NCBI RefSeq assembly: GCF_000485595.1
Contig: NW_014577815.1
Location: 59,324-94,943 of the forward strand
Direction of reading: 5' to 3'
Origin: Priapulus caudatus
Lineage: Eukaryota > Priapulida > Priapulimorpha > Priapulimorphida > Priapulidae
Length of the DNA: 35,620 nucleotides
Shown: in pieces, positions 1 to 11,200 of the stretch
Layout: each line of letters begins with the position of its first letter
How positions within the stretch are numbered: position 1 is the first letter of the stretch
Notes under the pieces: generated by a model
The model's database searches: none
Seen by the model: only the letters and a program-made list of their open reading frames with translations
What the model was told of the DNA's origin: nothing
Position numbers and translations under genes: made by a program

Positions 1-310
1 TAAAAAATATTGTAAATCATGTCGCTTTTATTCATTGTAAGTAATATTTTTAAACTGGATTAAACGTATTTTACTTTTCGGAACTGTGGCTTGATTGCAT
101 GCAGCAGTTTCTATATGTCTTAAAATCAATTCCACTACGTGTATATATGCTCAGCTCGCGTAAACACTGATTTTGTTATTATGTTTGTTTTCCATTGATA
201 TACATATATATACAGTATATATATGTACGCACGCACGCACACAAACACAAATTACGTTTCAGTAGAAAATCCACGTTATAATCACGTTATTGTGAATACA
301 TTAACTAACG
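1..310. other. AT-rich non-coding stretch with TA/AC microsatellite
   Basis: No gene is visible. A short run of TATA-type repeats followed by (GCAC)n/(CA)n lies around 198-248. The stretch begins where the minus-strand pseudogene breaks off, so it may contain flanking sequence of that insertion. Confidence 0.5.
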
Positions 311-2448
311 TTATTTCAACGTTGCCAGGACCCCATACAATATTATATGGAGTTCGGGTTGGAAGAACAGGTCACATGACTTGAGGTTGGTGTGGTAGAT
401 GAGCAGGATGCGCAGATCTGTGTCATCTCCGATCAGTACAGTATCAGTGGTGGCTGCAGACTCCACTGCCTTCTGCACTATGAGGAGATCAGCGTCACCT
501 GCAGAATGATGTGTCTGGCAGTTCTGTGCCCGTAGTTTGGTGCTGAGCATGTTGATGAAGCGCTGCTTGTTTGTTTTGTTTGCCAGGAATTGTTCTTTCT
601 TCATTGTGACCTGCATATCTTTATCAAACGTTACCGTTGCTCCAGCATTCCCTCTCGTACGTCTCTGGTGTGTTGTGTCCTTTGTTGATGTACGATCATA
701 GCCATCAAACACGAATGTTGCCTGTCCATACTTCTTTGTGACATACTCTGTGTATTGCGTGCAGGTACCTTTGTATATATTGAGCCACGTTCCCATAGAA
801 TGCGTGGACTAGTGCCTGTGATTCCTGGTGCATCGTGTGTCAGGAGTGTCCAGATAGCATCTGCTAGCACTGGCTTCTGTGGCTGTCGGAGCAGCAGTGT
901 GAAATCAAACAGAGCTGGTGGGTAACTGCACAGCTCATATTTGAAGTTTTGAACACAGACTCCAGATCCTCTGTAGCTTTTGCAGCAATTGTCAGTCGCT
1001 GGAAAAGCAGCTTGGGATCCACCTGTACTGCCTCACCATCAATCTTTACTGCCGATTTTTCAGCCAAGGTTATGGCCTGATCCTTCCTCTTGAATGTGTA
1101 GTCAGCAGCAGTTTGTCTATCCATGTTGGTCAGGATAGCTGTTCCAACAGTTTTTGCTGAGTCCACACTGACTGTGCTGGCTGCATGCACCCCTGTCGAG
1201 ATGCTGCGCAAGCTGGGATCTGAGCTGAAGGGTGTTCTCTCTTGCAGATAGCTGATAACTGCATGTGTGTCTTTCATGTCACGTGCTTGTCTAGCATTTG
1301 TCATGTCCTTGTTTTGTTCACCAGTGTTGTAGTTGACACATGTGAGCTGCTGCATAGCATTGTTGACTTCAGCACAGGCAGGCATGGAGAGCAGCCATAT
1401 GAGATGCTGTTGCTCTGTCATGCCTCGACCTCTCGTCAAGCCGCCGCTGGTCTTCATACTCTTCATCAGGACCTGTTCGATGGTGAGATCTACGGACAGA
1501 CCAGCCCATAGGCGATCACTTCTTCTGACAACATGGAACCCTTCTTCGAATCGTTGGTACACATCTGGATGATCATCCTTGAGCTTGCTCATCCGCTGCA
1601 CATAGAGGCGGGCTGATTTGGTGTAGAGGTTGTGCCCAGAGGCTGTCAGGTAGGGCAGCATTTCTGACACAGCTTCAAGGTGCAACGCCCAGTTGCCAAT
1701 GCGCTCTGCTCTGACAACTTCCGTAGTATGCCCACCATCTCCATGTACTGTAGCCAAAGTGTGGCAGTCCTAGAGGACTTCAATGATTCGGTTTTGGCCC
1801 TGAGGAGCTTCTTGGTCCTGATTAACACATCAGCTTGGCAGAACTCCTCTGCAGACACGGAACCTTCCATCAGGTTCTTGTAGAGGGCAGCAAGTTCATC
1901 AAGATCAGTGTTTCCAGTTTCGTCTGTCGTAGGCTCATCATCTGGTGAGACTGTTGCCTCATTGGTCTCCTCCACTTCATGTGGCTCTGCAGATGGTTGA
2001 GGGAGTGACACACCAAGTACGTCTGGCAAAATCAAGGCATTCAGTGCTGCATCAACAAGGAGATGTCCTCGTACTGCTCGTGCAATAGCCTTGTCTGTCA
2101 TCATATGTACCACCGCGTTGTCTGCATAGATTAGCTACAAGAATTCCTGCAGTCCTGATCCAGCCATGAGGTGCCCGATGCTTACCAAGAAACTCATTTC
2201 TGTGTGAAAGCCCCCCCCCCAGGCGCAAGACTATGTCATTCAAGACACTTCCTGTGGGCTCAGTCTCGATGATCATGAGGGCTTTCCACCATAGTGGTTG
2301 GTCAAAGGTGAGGATGGGCGTAACACCATGGCGACGAGCATGCTCACTGTCACACACGAACTTCAGTGTGGAATAGATGCACGTTGTGTGACAGGCACCA
2401 TGACATGTGGTTTTGGCTGCTATTTCGGCTTTTTGGTCAGGTTTAGCT
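311..2448 (-). pseudogene. Decayed multicopy-family gene with PIN/FEN1-like nuclease domain
   Basis: Read on the minus strand from about 2448 down to 311, one protein can be followed through several frames. It starts with a Cys-rich stretch (near 2440-2350), then a segment of the type LWWKALMII. The frame breaks at a run of ten Cs (2211-2220), and an in-frame TAG lies at 2135-2137. The frame then runs through GHLLVDAALNALIL to about 1720, shifts again, runs to about 950, and shifts again before LADAIWTLL. The last part (796-345) has VVFDGYD-like, STKDTTHQRR and GDDTDL motifs; the acidic GDADLL/GDDTD pair resembles PIN/FEN1-type metal-binding cores. Homology ends near 345, so the C terminus is missing. 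I recognise this as a family repeated in many invertebrate genomes with no accepted name; the nuclease assignment is inference. At least three frameshifts plus a stop make this copy dead. Confidence 0.72.
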
Positions 2449-2980
2449 TATTGAAATGTGTGTCATTGGATTCCTTGTCCCTGAAAATGTATGTTTAGCA
2501 CTTAAAATCAAAGCTCTATGTTATTTAGAAGCGGAGATATAGGGAAATATCAGTTGAAAATGGCCGCCATGGAACCTTCCACCACCAGGATTCCTTAAGA
2601 GTTTTGATATGTTATAGAGGACATATTTCTGGGTATAAAACAGTTGACAGATTTTCTGTTGCAATTTGTCCGAGGTTGACCCCATTTTTTTCACGAAATG
2701 CTTGGACTACTAGTATTATATACGATACACTGATCACACGACTTTGGGCACCTCACAGTAAGAAATGCAAGCAATGTAGGGCCTACAGCTTCGTGACTGA
2801 CGTATGGGATCTCAAACGCAGTCGCAGTCGCAGAGAGCTTTTACAACACAGAATCATAGAATCGTGGAACCGTTTTTGTCTGAATATTGTTTATTGTTTG
2901 TTTCTCTGTTACGAATCTATCCTTAGAATCAAGTAAATATATGTAGCTGAATTTGCTCTAAAAGTTGTTTCTACGCGTTT
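2449..2980. other. Non-coding stretch upstream of the pseudogene
   Basis: No supported gene. Open frames here are short and without recognisable motifs. The 3' part leads into the Helitron terminus at 3010 and is probably Helitron interior; its 5' TC end could not be placed. Confidence 0.4.
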
Positions 2981-3010
2981 TTTCCCGAGCAACGCCGGGT
3001 ACCCGGCTAG
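2981..3010 (+). mobile_element. Helitron 3' terminus
   Basis: A GC-rich hairpin containing the CAACGC motif (the palindrome CCGGGTACCCGG at 2995-3006) is followed directly by CTAG (3007-3010) and a T. A hairpin just before CTRR with a T after it is the known 3' end structure of Helitrons. No Rep/helicase ORF is seen in the window, so this would be a non-autonomous or truncated copy. Confidence 0.7.
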
Positions 3011-3013
3011 TAT

Positions 3014-3067
3014 ATATATCAAGAGTACATAATAGAGTCTATTACGTACTCTTGATATATCAAGAGT
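3014..3067. repeat. Nested perfect palindromes
   Basis: 3014-3060 folds into a hairpin with 15-bp outer arms, one A/C mismatch, 7-bp inner arms and a single-base loop. Overlapping it, 3048-3067 is a perfect 20-bp palindrome centred on GATATATC. The sequence ATATATCAAGAGT thus appears three times in alternating orientation, immediately after the Helitron CTAG end. Confidence 0.85.
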
Positions 3068-3174
3068 GGGGGGGCCATCCCCCAGAAAATTTTGAAATTA
3101 GACCCCCTTAAATGCGTTTTCTGTGCGAGCAGTGGGGGTCCGGACCCCCTGCCCCCCCCCTGTACACGCCCCTG
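3068..3174 (-). mobile_element. Probable hAT-type element end
   Basis: On the minus strand the sequence from 3174 starts CAGGGGCGTGTACAGGGGGG and continues with a GGGGGTCCGGACCCCC palindrome. CAGGGGCG followed by G-runs is a common terminal sequence of hAT MITEs. No matching second end was found upstream, so this is a fragment, or a copy broken by the adjacent palindromes. Confidence 0.4.
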
Positions 3175-3637
3175 AGGATACGCAGCGACATATCGTATAG
3201 TACCCCGAGGTACTTTCTAATATATCGAACCGTACCCAGGTTACCCTCCGATAGTACCCTGGGAGACATAGACCTTATCAGCGTAACGCGCTGTGCGGAC
3301 CGTACCCCGCCTACTCCCAGCCGTAACCTGTTCTGTTTAATTACTACTGATGTCGCAATATATGAAATATATAGAATATGTCTATATATATATAAAGTTG
3401 TTCAGTCGAATTAGTTCGTACTCGCATAACTAGAGAACTCCGCAGCCTAGAGGAAAACTAAAGATATTTTCAGAATCAGCACGTCTGGGAGGTGGTTCTA
3501 CCTGAAACAAAAAGTCTCCCAGCTGGGGAACTTATTTTCCCCTTTTTCCCCCTTCCCCTTTAGTATGTATTATTTTTACTTTTTATTTTTTATTTTTAAT
3601 GTCTTATCTTTTGATTTCTTATTATTTTTTACTGTTT
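3175..3637. other. Non-coding stretch between repeats
   Basis: No gene seen. Includes C- and T-rich runs (3530-3600) and a TCTATATATATATA run near 3379 that could be mistaken for a Helitron 5' end, but the base before it is G rather than the expected A. Confidence 0.4.
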
Positions 3638-3810
3638 GGGATGGGATGGGATGGCATGCGATGGCATGGGATGGCATGGCATGGGATGGCATGGCATGGG
3701 ATGGGATGGGATGGGATGGTATGCGGTGGGATGGGATGGGATGGCATGGCATGGCATGCGGTGCGATGGGATGCGATGGCATGGAATGGGATGGGTGGAT
3801 GGATGCATGG
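3638..3810. repeat. ATGGG/ATGGC pentanucleotide array
   Basis: About 170 bp of 5-bp units alternating between ATGGG, ATGGC and rare ATGCG/GTGCG variants. Because the period is not a multiple of three and contains no stop, all frames stay open and give spurious Met/Trp/Gly/Ala or Pro/Ser/His proteins. It runs into GGAT/GATA tetranucleotides at 3790-3822. Confidence 0.95.
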
Positions 3811-3890
3811 ATAAATAGATAGTTAGATTTTTTGGGTATTTTCTTTTCAATCCAGCGGTCACGGTACTCAGTTGGAGTAACGCCACTGAT

Positions 3891-3920
3891 TTCCCCGGGC
3901 AACGCCCGGTATCCCGCTAG
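3891..3920 (+). mobile_element. Second Helitron 3' terminus
   Basis: The hairpin CCGGGC-AAC-GCCCGG (3895-3909) is followed by TATCC and CTAG (3917-3920), then a T. Same architecture and core (CAACGCC) as the end at 3010, same strand, 910 bp downstream. The pentanucleotide array probably lies inside this copy. The 5' end is not located. Confidence 0.72.
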
Positions 3921-4380
3921 TTCGTTTATACGTTCGTGGCGCAACTCATACAATACTCTAAATAGCTATTCAGGAGTAGCAATATCGGAGAGCAGCTATA
4001 AGGGTACACCTATATCAATTACAGTCAGGCTTAATTCCCGCAGCGATGATTAAAATTTCTATATTCTTAGTAAGGATCGAGCAATAGCAAAATTAATTAA
4101 ATTATACCATCACTTTTGATACTTTTGGTAGGTACTGTAGTAGTTTGGATATTGGTCACCTAGTTTGGTATTGTTACTGAACAGAACCAACTCTAGCACG
4201 AGTCATTATTTGTGTTTAAATGGTAAATGCATCACATTTACCACCGATAATGTATTGACTGACAGTCACTGACTCATCTATATTGATATATACAAACTTA
4301 TCCGAACTCTGGTCGCAATCGCACTACTTTTCTTCCGCGCAACATCAAAGAATGCTAGGTAAATCGGTCGGCTTGGGCTA
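3921..4380. other. Upstream region of RAD21
   Basis: AT-rich sequence without a supported gene or clear repeat boundary. It leads into the probable RAD21 promoter. Confidence 0.4.
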
Positions 4381-4466
4381 GGCGCCAAAAACACTAGACG
4401 CCATCTTATTGTACCCGTGAAACATTTTTGACTGAAGAATTCACAGCGACGTACACAACATTTCTG
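4381..4466 (+). promoter_or_regulatory. Probable RAD21 promoter and non-coding exon 1
   Basis: GGCGCCAAAA (4381-4390) is the reverse complement of an E2F-type TTTTGGCGCC site. CGCCATCTT (4399-4407) is the reverse complement of the YY1-type core AANATGGCG, usually found at or just after start sites. A consensus donor GGTAAGT follows (intron from 4467), and a pyrimidine-rich acceptor ending in CAG at 5231 lies 24 bases before the RAD21 ATG. I infer a 5' UTR exon ending at 4466; the transcription start itself is not determined. Confidence 0.5.
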
Positions 4467-5255
4467 GTAAGTATTATAAGTAAAGTCGCACATTTCCTTC
4501 TTTGAGATTTGTAGTACAGTATGATTAGTTTTTATTTGGAAATGTTCGGTCGCTTGTAAGAATAGAAAGTGAATGAAATGCACGGCACGTATGTAACGCT
4601 GCTCCCTAACCGCTTGTCTCTGTTTACATGTAAACTTGCAAATGCCATGGCACTGGGCGCACAGTGACATCTAACGAATTTTTCTGTCCAATGTTTAAAA
4701 GATAATGTTACTTAGGAGCGAAACGCATTTCACAAAGATAAACTTACTATGAATTACATCTATATTTATAATTACTTTCCTAAGTTTGTTTTGGTTTTCA
4801 AGTTGCAGGATGTATCTGAAAATATACGCGAAAAAGTCTAAACTGCCATTGGAAAAACAGAAATGTGCCGTAATTTAGGCCGACAGCGCAATGTAAATTC
4901 AAACTCAAATTACCCCTACCAATACTAAGGTCCTAGTAAGGTTCTAGTCTTCCTTCACGTTGTGAAGTAAATCCCAGTATGACTGTCTTGTACTTTCGAT
5001 TTAATTCAGTTGAATATCTGTAAGAACTACGGGCTCAGCTGGAGACACGTAAATATCTGTCGCTTACTCAAGTTACTGATACTAGTTAGTGATACTGATA
5101 CAGTTACTGATAGGTAGGCCTATGGTTTGATGAAACGAAATTGGAATTGATAGCACTTACACGTATATATTATTATGTATCATTACATGCTCACTGAACA
5201 TCTTAAAGAAATTGTCTACACCTTTATTTCAGGTAGTGATATTTGACCAGTCACA

Positions 5256-8200
5256 ATGTTTTATGCACATTATGTGCTGAGTAAGAAAGGTCCTCTTGCT
5301 CGTGTGTGGCTCGCTGCACACTGGGACAAGAAGTTGACCAAAGCACATGTTTTTGAAACTAACCTGGAACAGAGTGTTGATAACATCATTCAGCCAAAGG
5401 TAAACCAACTTATGTCAATAGAAATAAGCGATGGTCCAATAGTCCGGGGCCATCAAATAATCAGGAGGACCATCAGATTTTCAAAGTCAATGGTCCGACG
5501 GAACATTGAATATTTTGGTCCCATTTTACGGTAATTTTCCACGTTCCAATATACTATTAAAGTGAATAAACAATTACTGTAACGTTTGATACATTCATTG
5601 TAGGTGAATAATTAAACCATTTTATCACCGTGTAAAATCTCTTTCTTACGCTTGCAAGTCGCATTACTTTTAGAGATCAATTTGAAATTTAGGAGGACCA
5701 TCTAAATTTCAAACTAGGTGGTCCTGTGGACCATCTTTTTTCTCTCTATATTTCTACCCCTGTAAACCTCTTATTCATGTGGAGATATATGTATAATGGC
5801 AAGTATATATGTAATATACACCTTTTTCTCTATCACTTGTAGGTAAAAATGGCTCTGCGTACGTCAGGGCACCTTCTTCTGGGAGTTGTGCGGATATACT
5901 CTCGTAAGGCCAAGTACTTACTTGCTGATTGCAACGAGGCATTTGTTAAAATTAAGATGGCATTTCGACCTGGAGCCGTAGATCTACCAGAAGAGAATCG
6001 AGAGGCTAATATTGCAGCAATCACCCTCCCTGAGGTCTTCCATGACTTTGACAGCACCATGGCAGATCTGACGTGAGTGGCAGTGTCGTCATATATGCCC
6101 ATGTCTCGGGTTAGGCAGCATTAGTAAATGAACTCGTGTGACTGAAAACCATTAGGCAGATTGTCATTGCTAGTGATCAGGGCAAAAAGCCAGTATCCAA
6201 TGCATTATTGTGGTAGTGCTTAGTTGAAACTATTGGTGAGTGGTGAACACGAATAATTTATTTATCTCAATTACACTGAGACTTAGCTTGCAAATTTTAT
6301 CTCTAATTTGATACCATGACTTGATGTCAAGTATATATTGCAAGTTTACTAGGTATTTCAAGCAGTATTAATTAAATTACCAAAATCTCACAGCAAACTG
6401 TTTAGGTATATACTTTCAGTTTCAGCTTGTTTAGAGTGTCCATATTGCATCTACACTTTCCTGATAAAAAAATTAAAAATCAAAACTTTTATCACATATT
6501 ATCTCAGTATTTTGCAGTTACGCTGTTTAACCTTTAGAAACACCAAAAGTGCAAAAAAACATGGAAACCTTTGACCATAATTATCTATTGGGGACCTTGC
6601 TCATCATTTTCCCTGGTTAACCTAATGCTTAATAATTGTCACATCAATTTTGGATGTGAGTTCACAAAAAGTAGCCGTTTTCTTTTTTTTTTAGAGACCT
6701 GTCTAGGTAAAAATACATCTGAACTCATTTCTATTCCTGCTTTCATTATGTTTCTTCAGTAAATCTGAACAGCCTTGACAGAGAAGAACTATGGCAACTA
6801 TTTAAACGTGGTTGTTTCCTACCTACATGAGAGTGAGGATACAAGTCATGAATTCATATCAATTTTTTGATTTCGCAGTGATATTGATGTACAACCACAG
6901 TTTAACCTAAACCAGAGCAGAGCTGAAGAGATTACGATTAGAGAGGACTATGGTAACATAACATTGGTCGGAGATGATGGCTTTGGTATGTGGATGTTAT
7001 ATGTATAATAGCACTTATATGCAATTGTTTCATTCAATATCTCACACGTAATAATGAACGGCAAGTGTCACTAATAACTAATACACTTGTCTTAGTGTTG
7101 TGATAAACATTTCTGTCATTTTTAAACACCTGTCGTTACTTGCAGGTGACATGGGGTTTGACGACAGAGAAATGCTACGTGAAAGTTCTCACCTTGACCA
7201 GACATTACTCAACACTGCTGATGCTTCTAACCTGCTGCTGGAGGAACAGCCAGTACGTCACATACTAGCAGTAACTACTGGTGTTTCATCAAATGTCCCC
7301 AAGTTACTCACTACACCTTATCCTAGCAAACAATGTATGTAACAGCACAAGAACAATCAGTCATGTTTGCTGCTGTTTGATCAAGGTCACGTATTTGATA
7401 TACATTAGGTTATCGATATATTGTAGGTTTGTTTACTATAGGATGCCACACGTGACTCAAACTGTAAACCTTGATTCTGCATCACATTTCAGCCTCCTAA
7501 GAAAGATGTTACCGATGCATCACTTGATAAGCAAATGGAAATGGATTTCGACAAGCCATTGCAAGATGATGGTTTTGGAGGAGCAGTGGGAGAGGGCCTA
7601 CTGGGTATGTGTCGAAGAATGATTGTGTAGCAGGACCATTTATTCCTCCCGGATGATTGTTTAGTTTGTTAAGAAATCTGTGTAATCCTGTGTACATAGA
7701 TAATTTTAATAAAAAACTTAGCAGTTGATTTAAATTTTGACTTGGATCAAGGTGATATCAACTTTTCCATTTCTGCTTTTCTGTTTTTAGTGAAGTTTCT
7801 TGTATGTGTTTAATTAAAGTAAAGGCTAGTGTGATAGTAGTCTTTGAATTATGGTTGTTATTTTTATGGAAGCAGAGAGTTAAATGTGACTGTCATGCTG
7901 CACGTTGTATTTTTTAATGACATTTCTTTTTCTGTGTTTAGGCGATGCAAATTTTATGGAGGAGGGTGGCGGCCTATTTGATGACGCTCCGATGGAAGAG
8001 GATCAGGGTGGTGCTGGTGATGCTGCAAGTTCTGACGGCGGGGATGTAGGAGGCGGGTTCGAGTCCGATGCTGAGAGTTACGGGGCTCCAGCAGGTGAGA
8101 AACTAAGCCGATGTGCTGTATATGTATGTGCGTGTGTATGCTTGCATCTGCTTGCCTGCCTGTGTTTGTTAGCAAGTGGTATATGATATTAGCCTAGCAG

Positions 8201-11200
8201 CAAATATTCCATTGAGATGTAGTAGCCATTTAATTTCTAAAAATATAGCAATATTGAAAGCAATGATAAAGCCATTGATTTTACCTCGTACCTCGTACAA
8301 GTGTTGTGTGAACCGTGTTTAGAAATGGTTAGTGTTGTGTGTACATACTTAGTTCTACGTCTGAAGCGCATCGCTTAACCCGAACCCTTGCTACAGCTGC
8401 AGATGATGGTAACTCAACAGATGGGGAAGCGCTACACCCAGCGCCAGTATTAGAAGAGCCGCCGGAGGAAGAATTGGCGGCAGCGGAGGAACATGGAGAT
8501 CAGACTACTCTCATACAGAATGAAGAGGAGGCATTCACATTAGAACCACTTGATTCCACAAACAATCTGGGTAATTGGTGTGAAATATTATTGTATGGTT
8601 CATTCTGATGGGTTACCCATAGAGCGTTATAGTTAGGGTTACACATAAATGAATTTGTACATGATTTCACCTTCGTAGTGTGACCCCAATGTTATCGACT
8701 ACTCGTTGCAGGCAACGAGAGAGTTCGAGTGAAGAGAAAGCGGAAACTGATCATTGACGAAATCAAGGGCATCGACGGCGACGACATGCGAGCTCAGTTG
8801 TCTGACACGAGTGATATCATCACAACCCTTGACCTGGCACCGCCTACTAAGAAGCTAATGCACTGGAAAGAGACTGGCGGTGTGGAGAAGCTGTTCGCTT
8901 TACCGGGAAGGGCGCTTCATGCACGTGTGTTATCCCGAGTAAGTTACAATCACTGGCAGCACCGATGCCGAAATATCTGTGGCCACGTATTGTGTTACGA
9001 GATGCTGATGATTGCAAAGCGGTGTTACGTATTAGTGTCTAGGTGTATGGAGAACTAATCGTCTTTGGATTTTTTAAAGCCGGTCGTGGTAGTATATGTG
9101 CATGGTATATACCCTTGTTGTGATAACAGGGTGCGAAATTAACGGGAGTCCAGAGTCAAATACTCCCTGATATACTCTCGGACTCCCTGATTTGACATAT
9201 GCAGGAGTCTGTGTGACTCCCTGAAAATTCTGCCATTCTAACTAGTTCGTTCCAGAGCACAGCCTCGCGGATTTACCGTATTTTTCCAGTAAAAGTCCAA
9301 AGAAAATTTGGCCGACGTGCAACGGCATGAATCTTAAAAATAAGCACATGTGTTATTGTTAATATCTTTAATTTTGAACTTCAGACTGCGGGCTCCCTCA
9401 TTGTGCTGCGGACTCCCTCTTTTTGAGGGTAGGGAAGTCCGTTGGACTCCCGTGTTCAAAAGTTAATTTCTACCCCTGTGATAATATGGCGTTTGCGTTG
9501 TTAGATTTTGAGGAACAGCTGAATTCAACTGTCTATAGGACTAATTTGCACATGTTTGTATGGCCCTTCCCATTTTTAATGGATTGATAATGGATGGGTC
9601 CATTAATGGTGATTGTCTATTAAATAATTGTAGGGAGGAACAAGGGAAAACGAAGGAAAAAATAGCCGACAGGCTAAATTAAATCAACAGAAAGACAAAC
9701 TAAATGAGTAAACAATGGATGTTAATGAGAATACAACAGCTATCTAAATTTCATTTTGTTGAAAAGGTGTTCTTCTCACGATATTTGTGCTTTATGGTCT
9801 CTTCAATCCAAAATCCGTTCAAGGGGCTGGACTCTTAAACTACGGGAGCACTATATTCATTTGTTGTGTAAGTAATCTGAGTGCGATGTGATTGGCATAC
9901 ATTGCAGCTGTTCACAAACAACCTGGTCACGAGACCCGTGGTCGAGGATGAGTTTGATCAGATCCCTGCCGAGGACAGACTGGAGCTGGACGAGCCGGAG
10001 GTACACCGCGAAGTCGAGGAGACGCGCAAAGGTTGGTCCTGCTGCTGGAGCTGCTACGCTTATGGCTTACGCGTGTTGCTCTCATTTTAATAGTAGTGTA
10101 ACGTAGAACTGTGATGTCGTTGTTGTTTAATTATTGTAGAATCAACCTCGTGACAGATAGATAGACAGTGAGAGACACGCATAAGAGTACACACACAGAA
10201 ATCAGCAGACACAGAGCCAAACAGTCTGGGAAAGGGGACAGGCATACAAACACACAGTCAGTAAATAACCAACAAACTTCTAGTAATCGGAGCCTTAGAG
10301 CTACGTAAACCGCGTAACCACTGCTAGCGCACGCGCGACACAATCTCACTTGACAGTTCCCTCTGCAGAGGAGTCTCTCGTCGTGCAAGAGCCGGAGTCA
10401 CGGTTGGAGGTGGAGCCGCCCGTTGCCACGGAGATGACCAAGGAGGAGAGCGCGCTGCTGGCGGCGCACCCAGACATGGTGCCGATCGTGCAGCCAGACA
10501 TGGTGCCGATCGTGCAGCCAGACATGGTGCCGATCGTGCAGCCAGACATGGTGCCGATCGTGCAGCCAGACGAGAACCAGGAGAACCAGCCGCCGCTCGA
10601 CTACGATCCGTACACGCCGGGCCCCGTCACGCCGTTCACACCTGGCCCGATCGAGGAACTACCGGAGGAGCGCGAACTCGAGGAGAAGGTGTTGTCGCCC
10701 GCCCAACAGCAGGTACGCACTTGTACGAAATCGGTGTGTCGTGTGTGTCGAGGTCAGTACGGCAGCTGCGTGTTCAGGTAGGGTAACGGAAAACTATGCC
10801 TAAGCCGTGGGAAATATCCCCGTAGTACCTACCCAGGCCCACTGTTCAATTATATATCGTAGTAGGTATGTAGATTTGTAGCGATGTGTCACGGGTGCAG
10901 CTGTTGGTAGCCGTAATGTATCCGATTGAATGGCCGGTTCCTTTGTTTTCACGCTGTACATATTTATGTGTATGTAATCAGGATTGCCTGTAATCGTACT
11001 TCATTTTTGAAGTCGTATAGTCATAAAGAAGCGAGGAACATGTCTAGTGCCATTGATAAACGTAGAAAGATAGTTTCCTAAGTGCACAATTTAATAATCA
11101 TGCCTGGTTCATACTGCATATTAAAAGGTATTACGTAAATTTCAAATTTTGCAGAGTGCTGCAGTATTGCGTTTTAAAAACGGTTTTATGTGATGATTGA

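Noticed and set aside
3379-3400. TCTATATATATATA as the 5' end of the second Helitron
   Set aside because: The preceding base is G, whereas Helitrons insert between A and T; not enough evidence.
3565-3953. Several 60-125 residue open frames on both strands (Met/Trp/Gly-rich or Ser/His/Pro-rich)
   Set aside because: They are translations of the ATGGG/ATGGC pentanucleotide array, open in every frame because the unit lacks stops.
4278-4670. 130-residue minus-strand open frame upstream of RAD21
   Set aside because: No recognisable motif, it overlaps the RAD21 promoter region, and its composition is not protein-like.
8055-8075. GGTTCGAGTCC resembling a tRNA T-arm/B box
   Set aside because: It lies inside a RAD21 coding exon and no A box or cloverleaf can be built around it.
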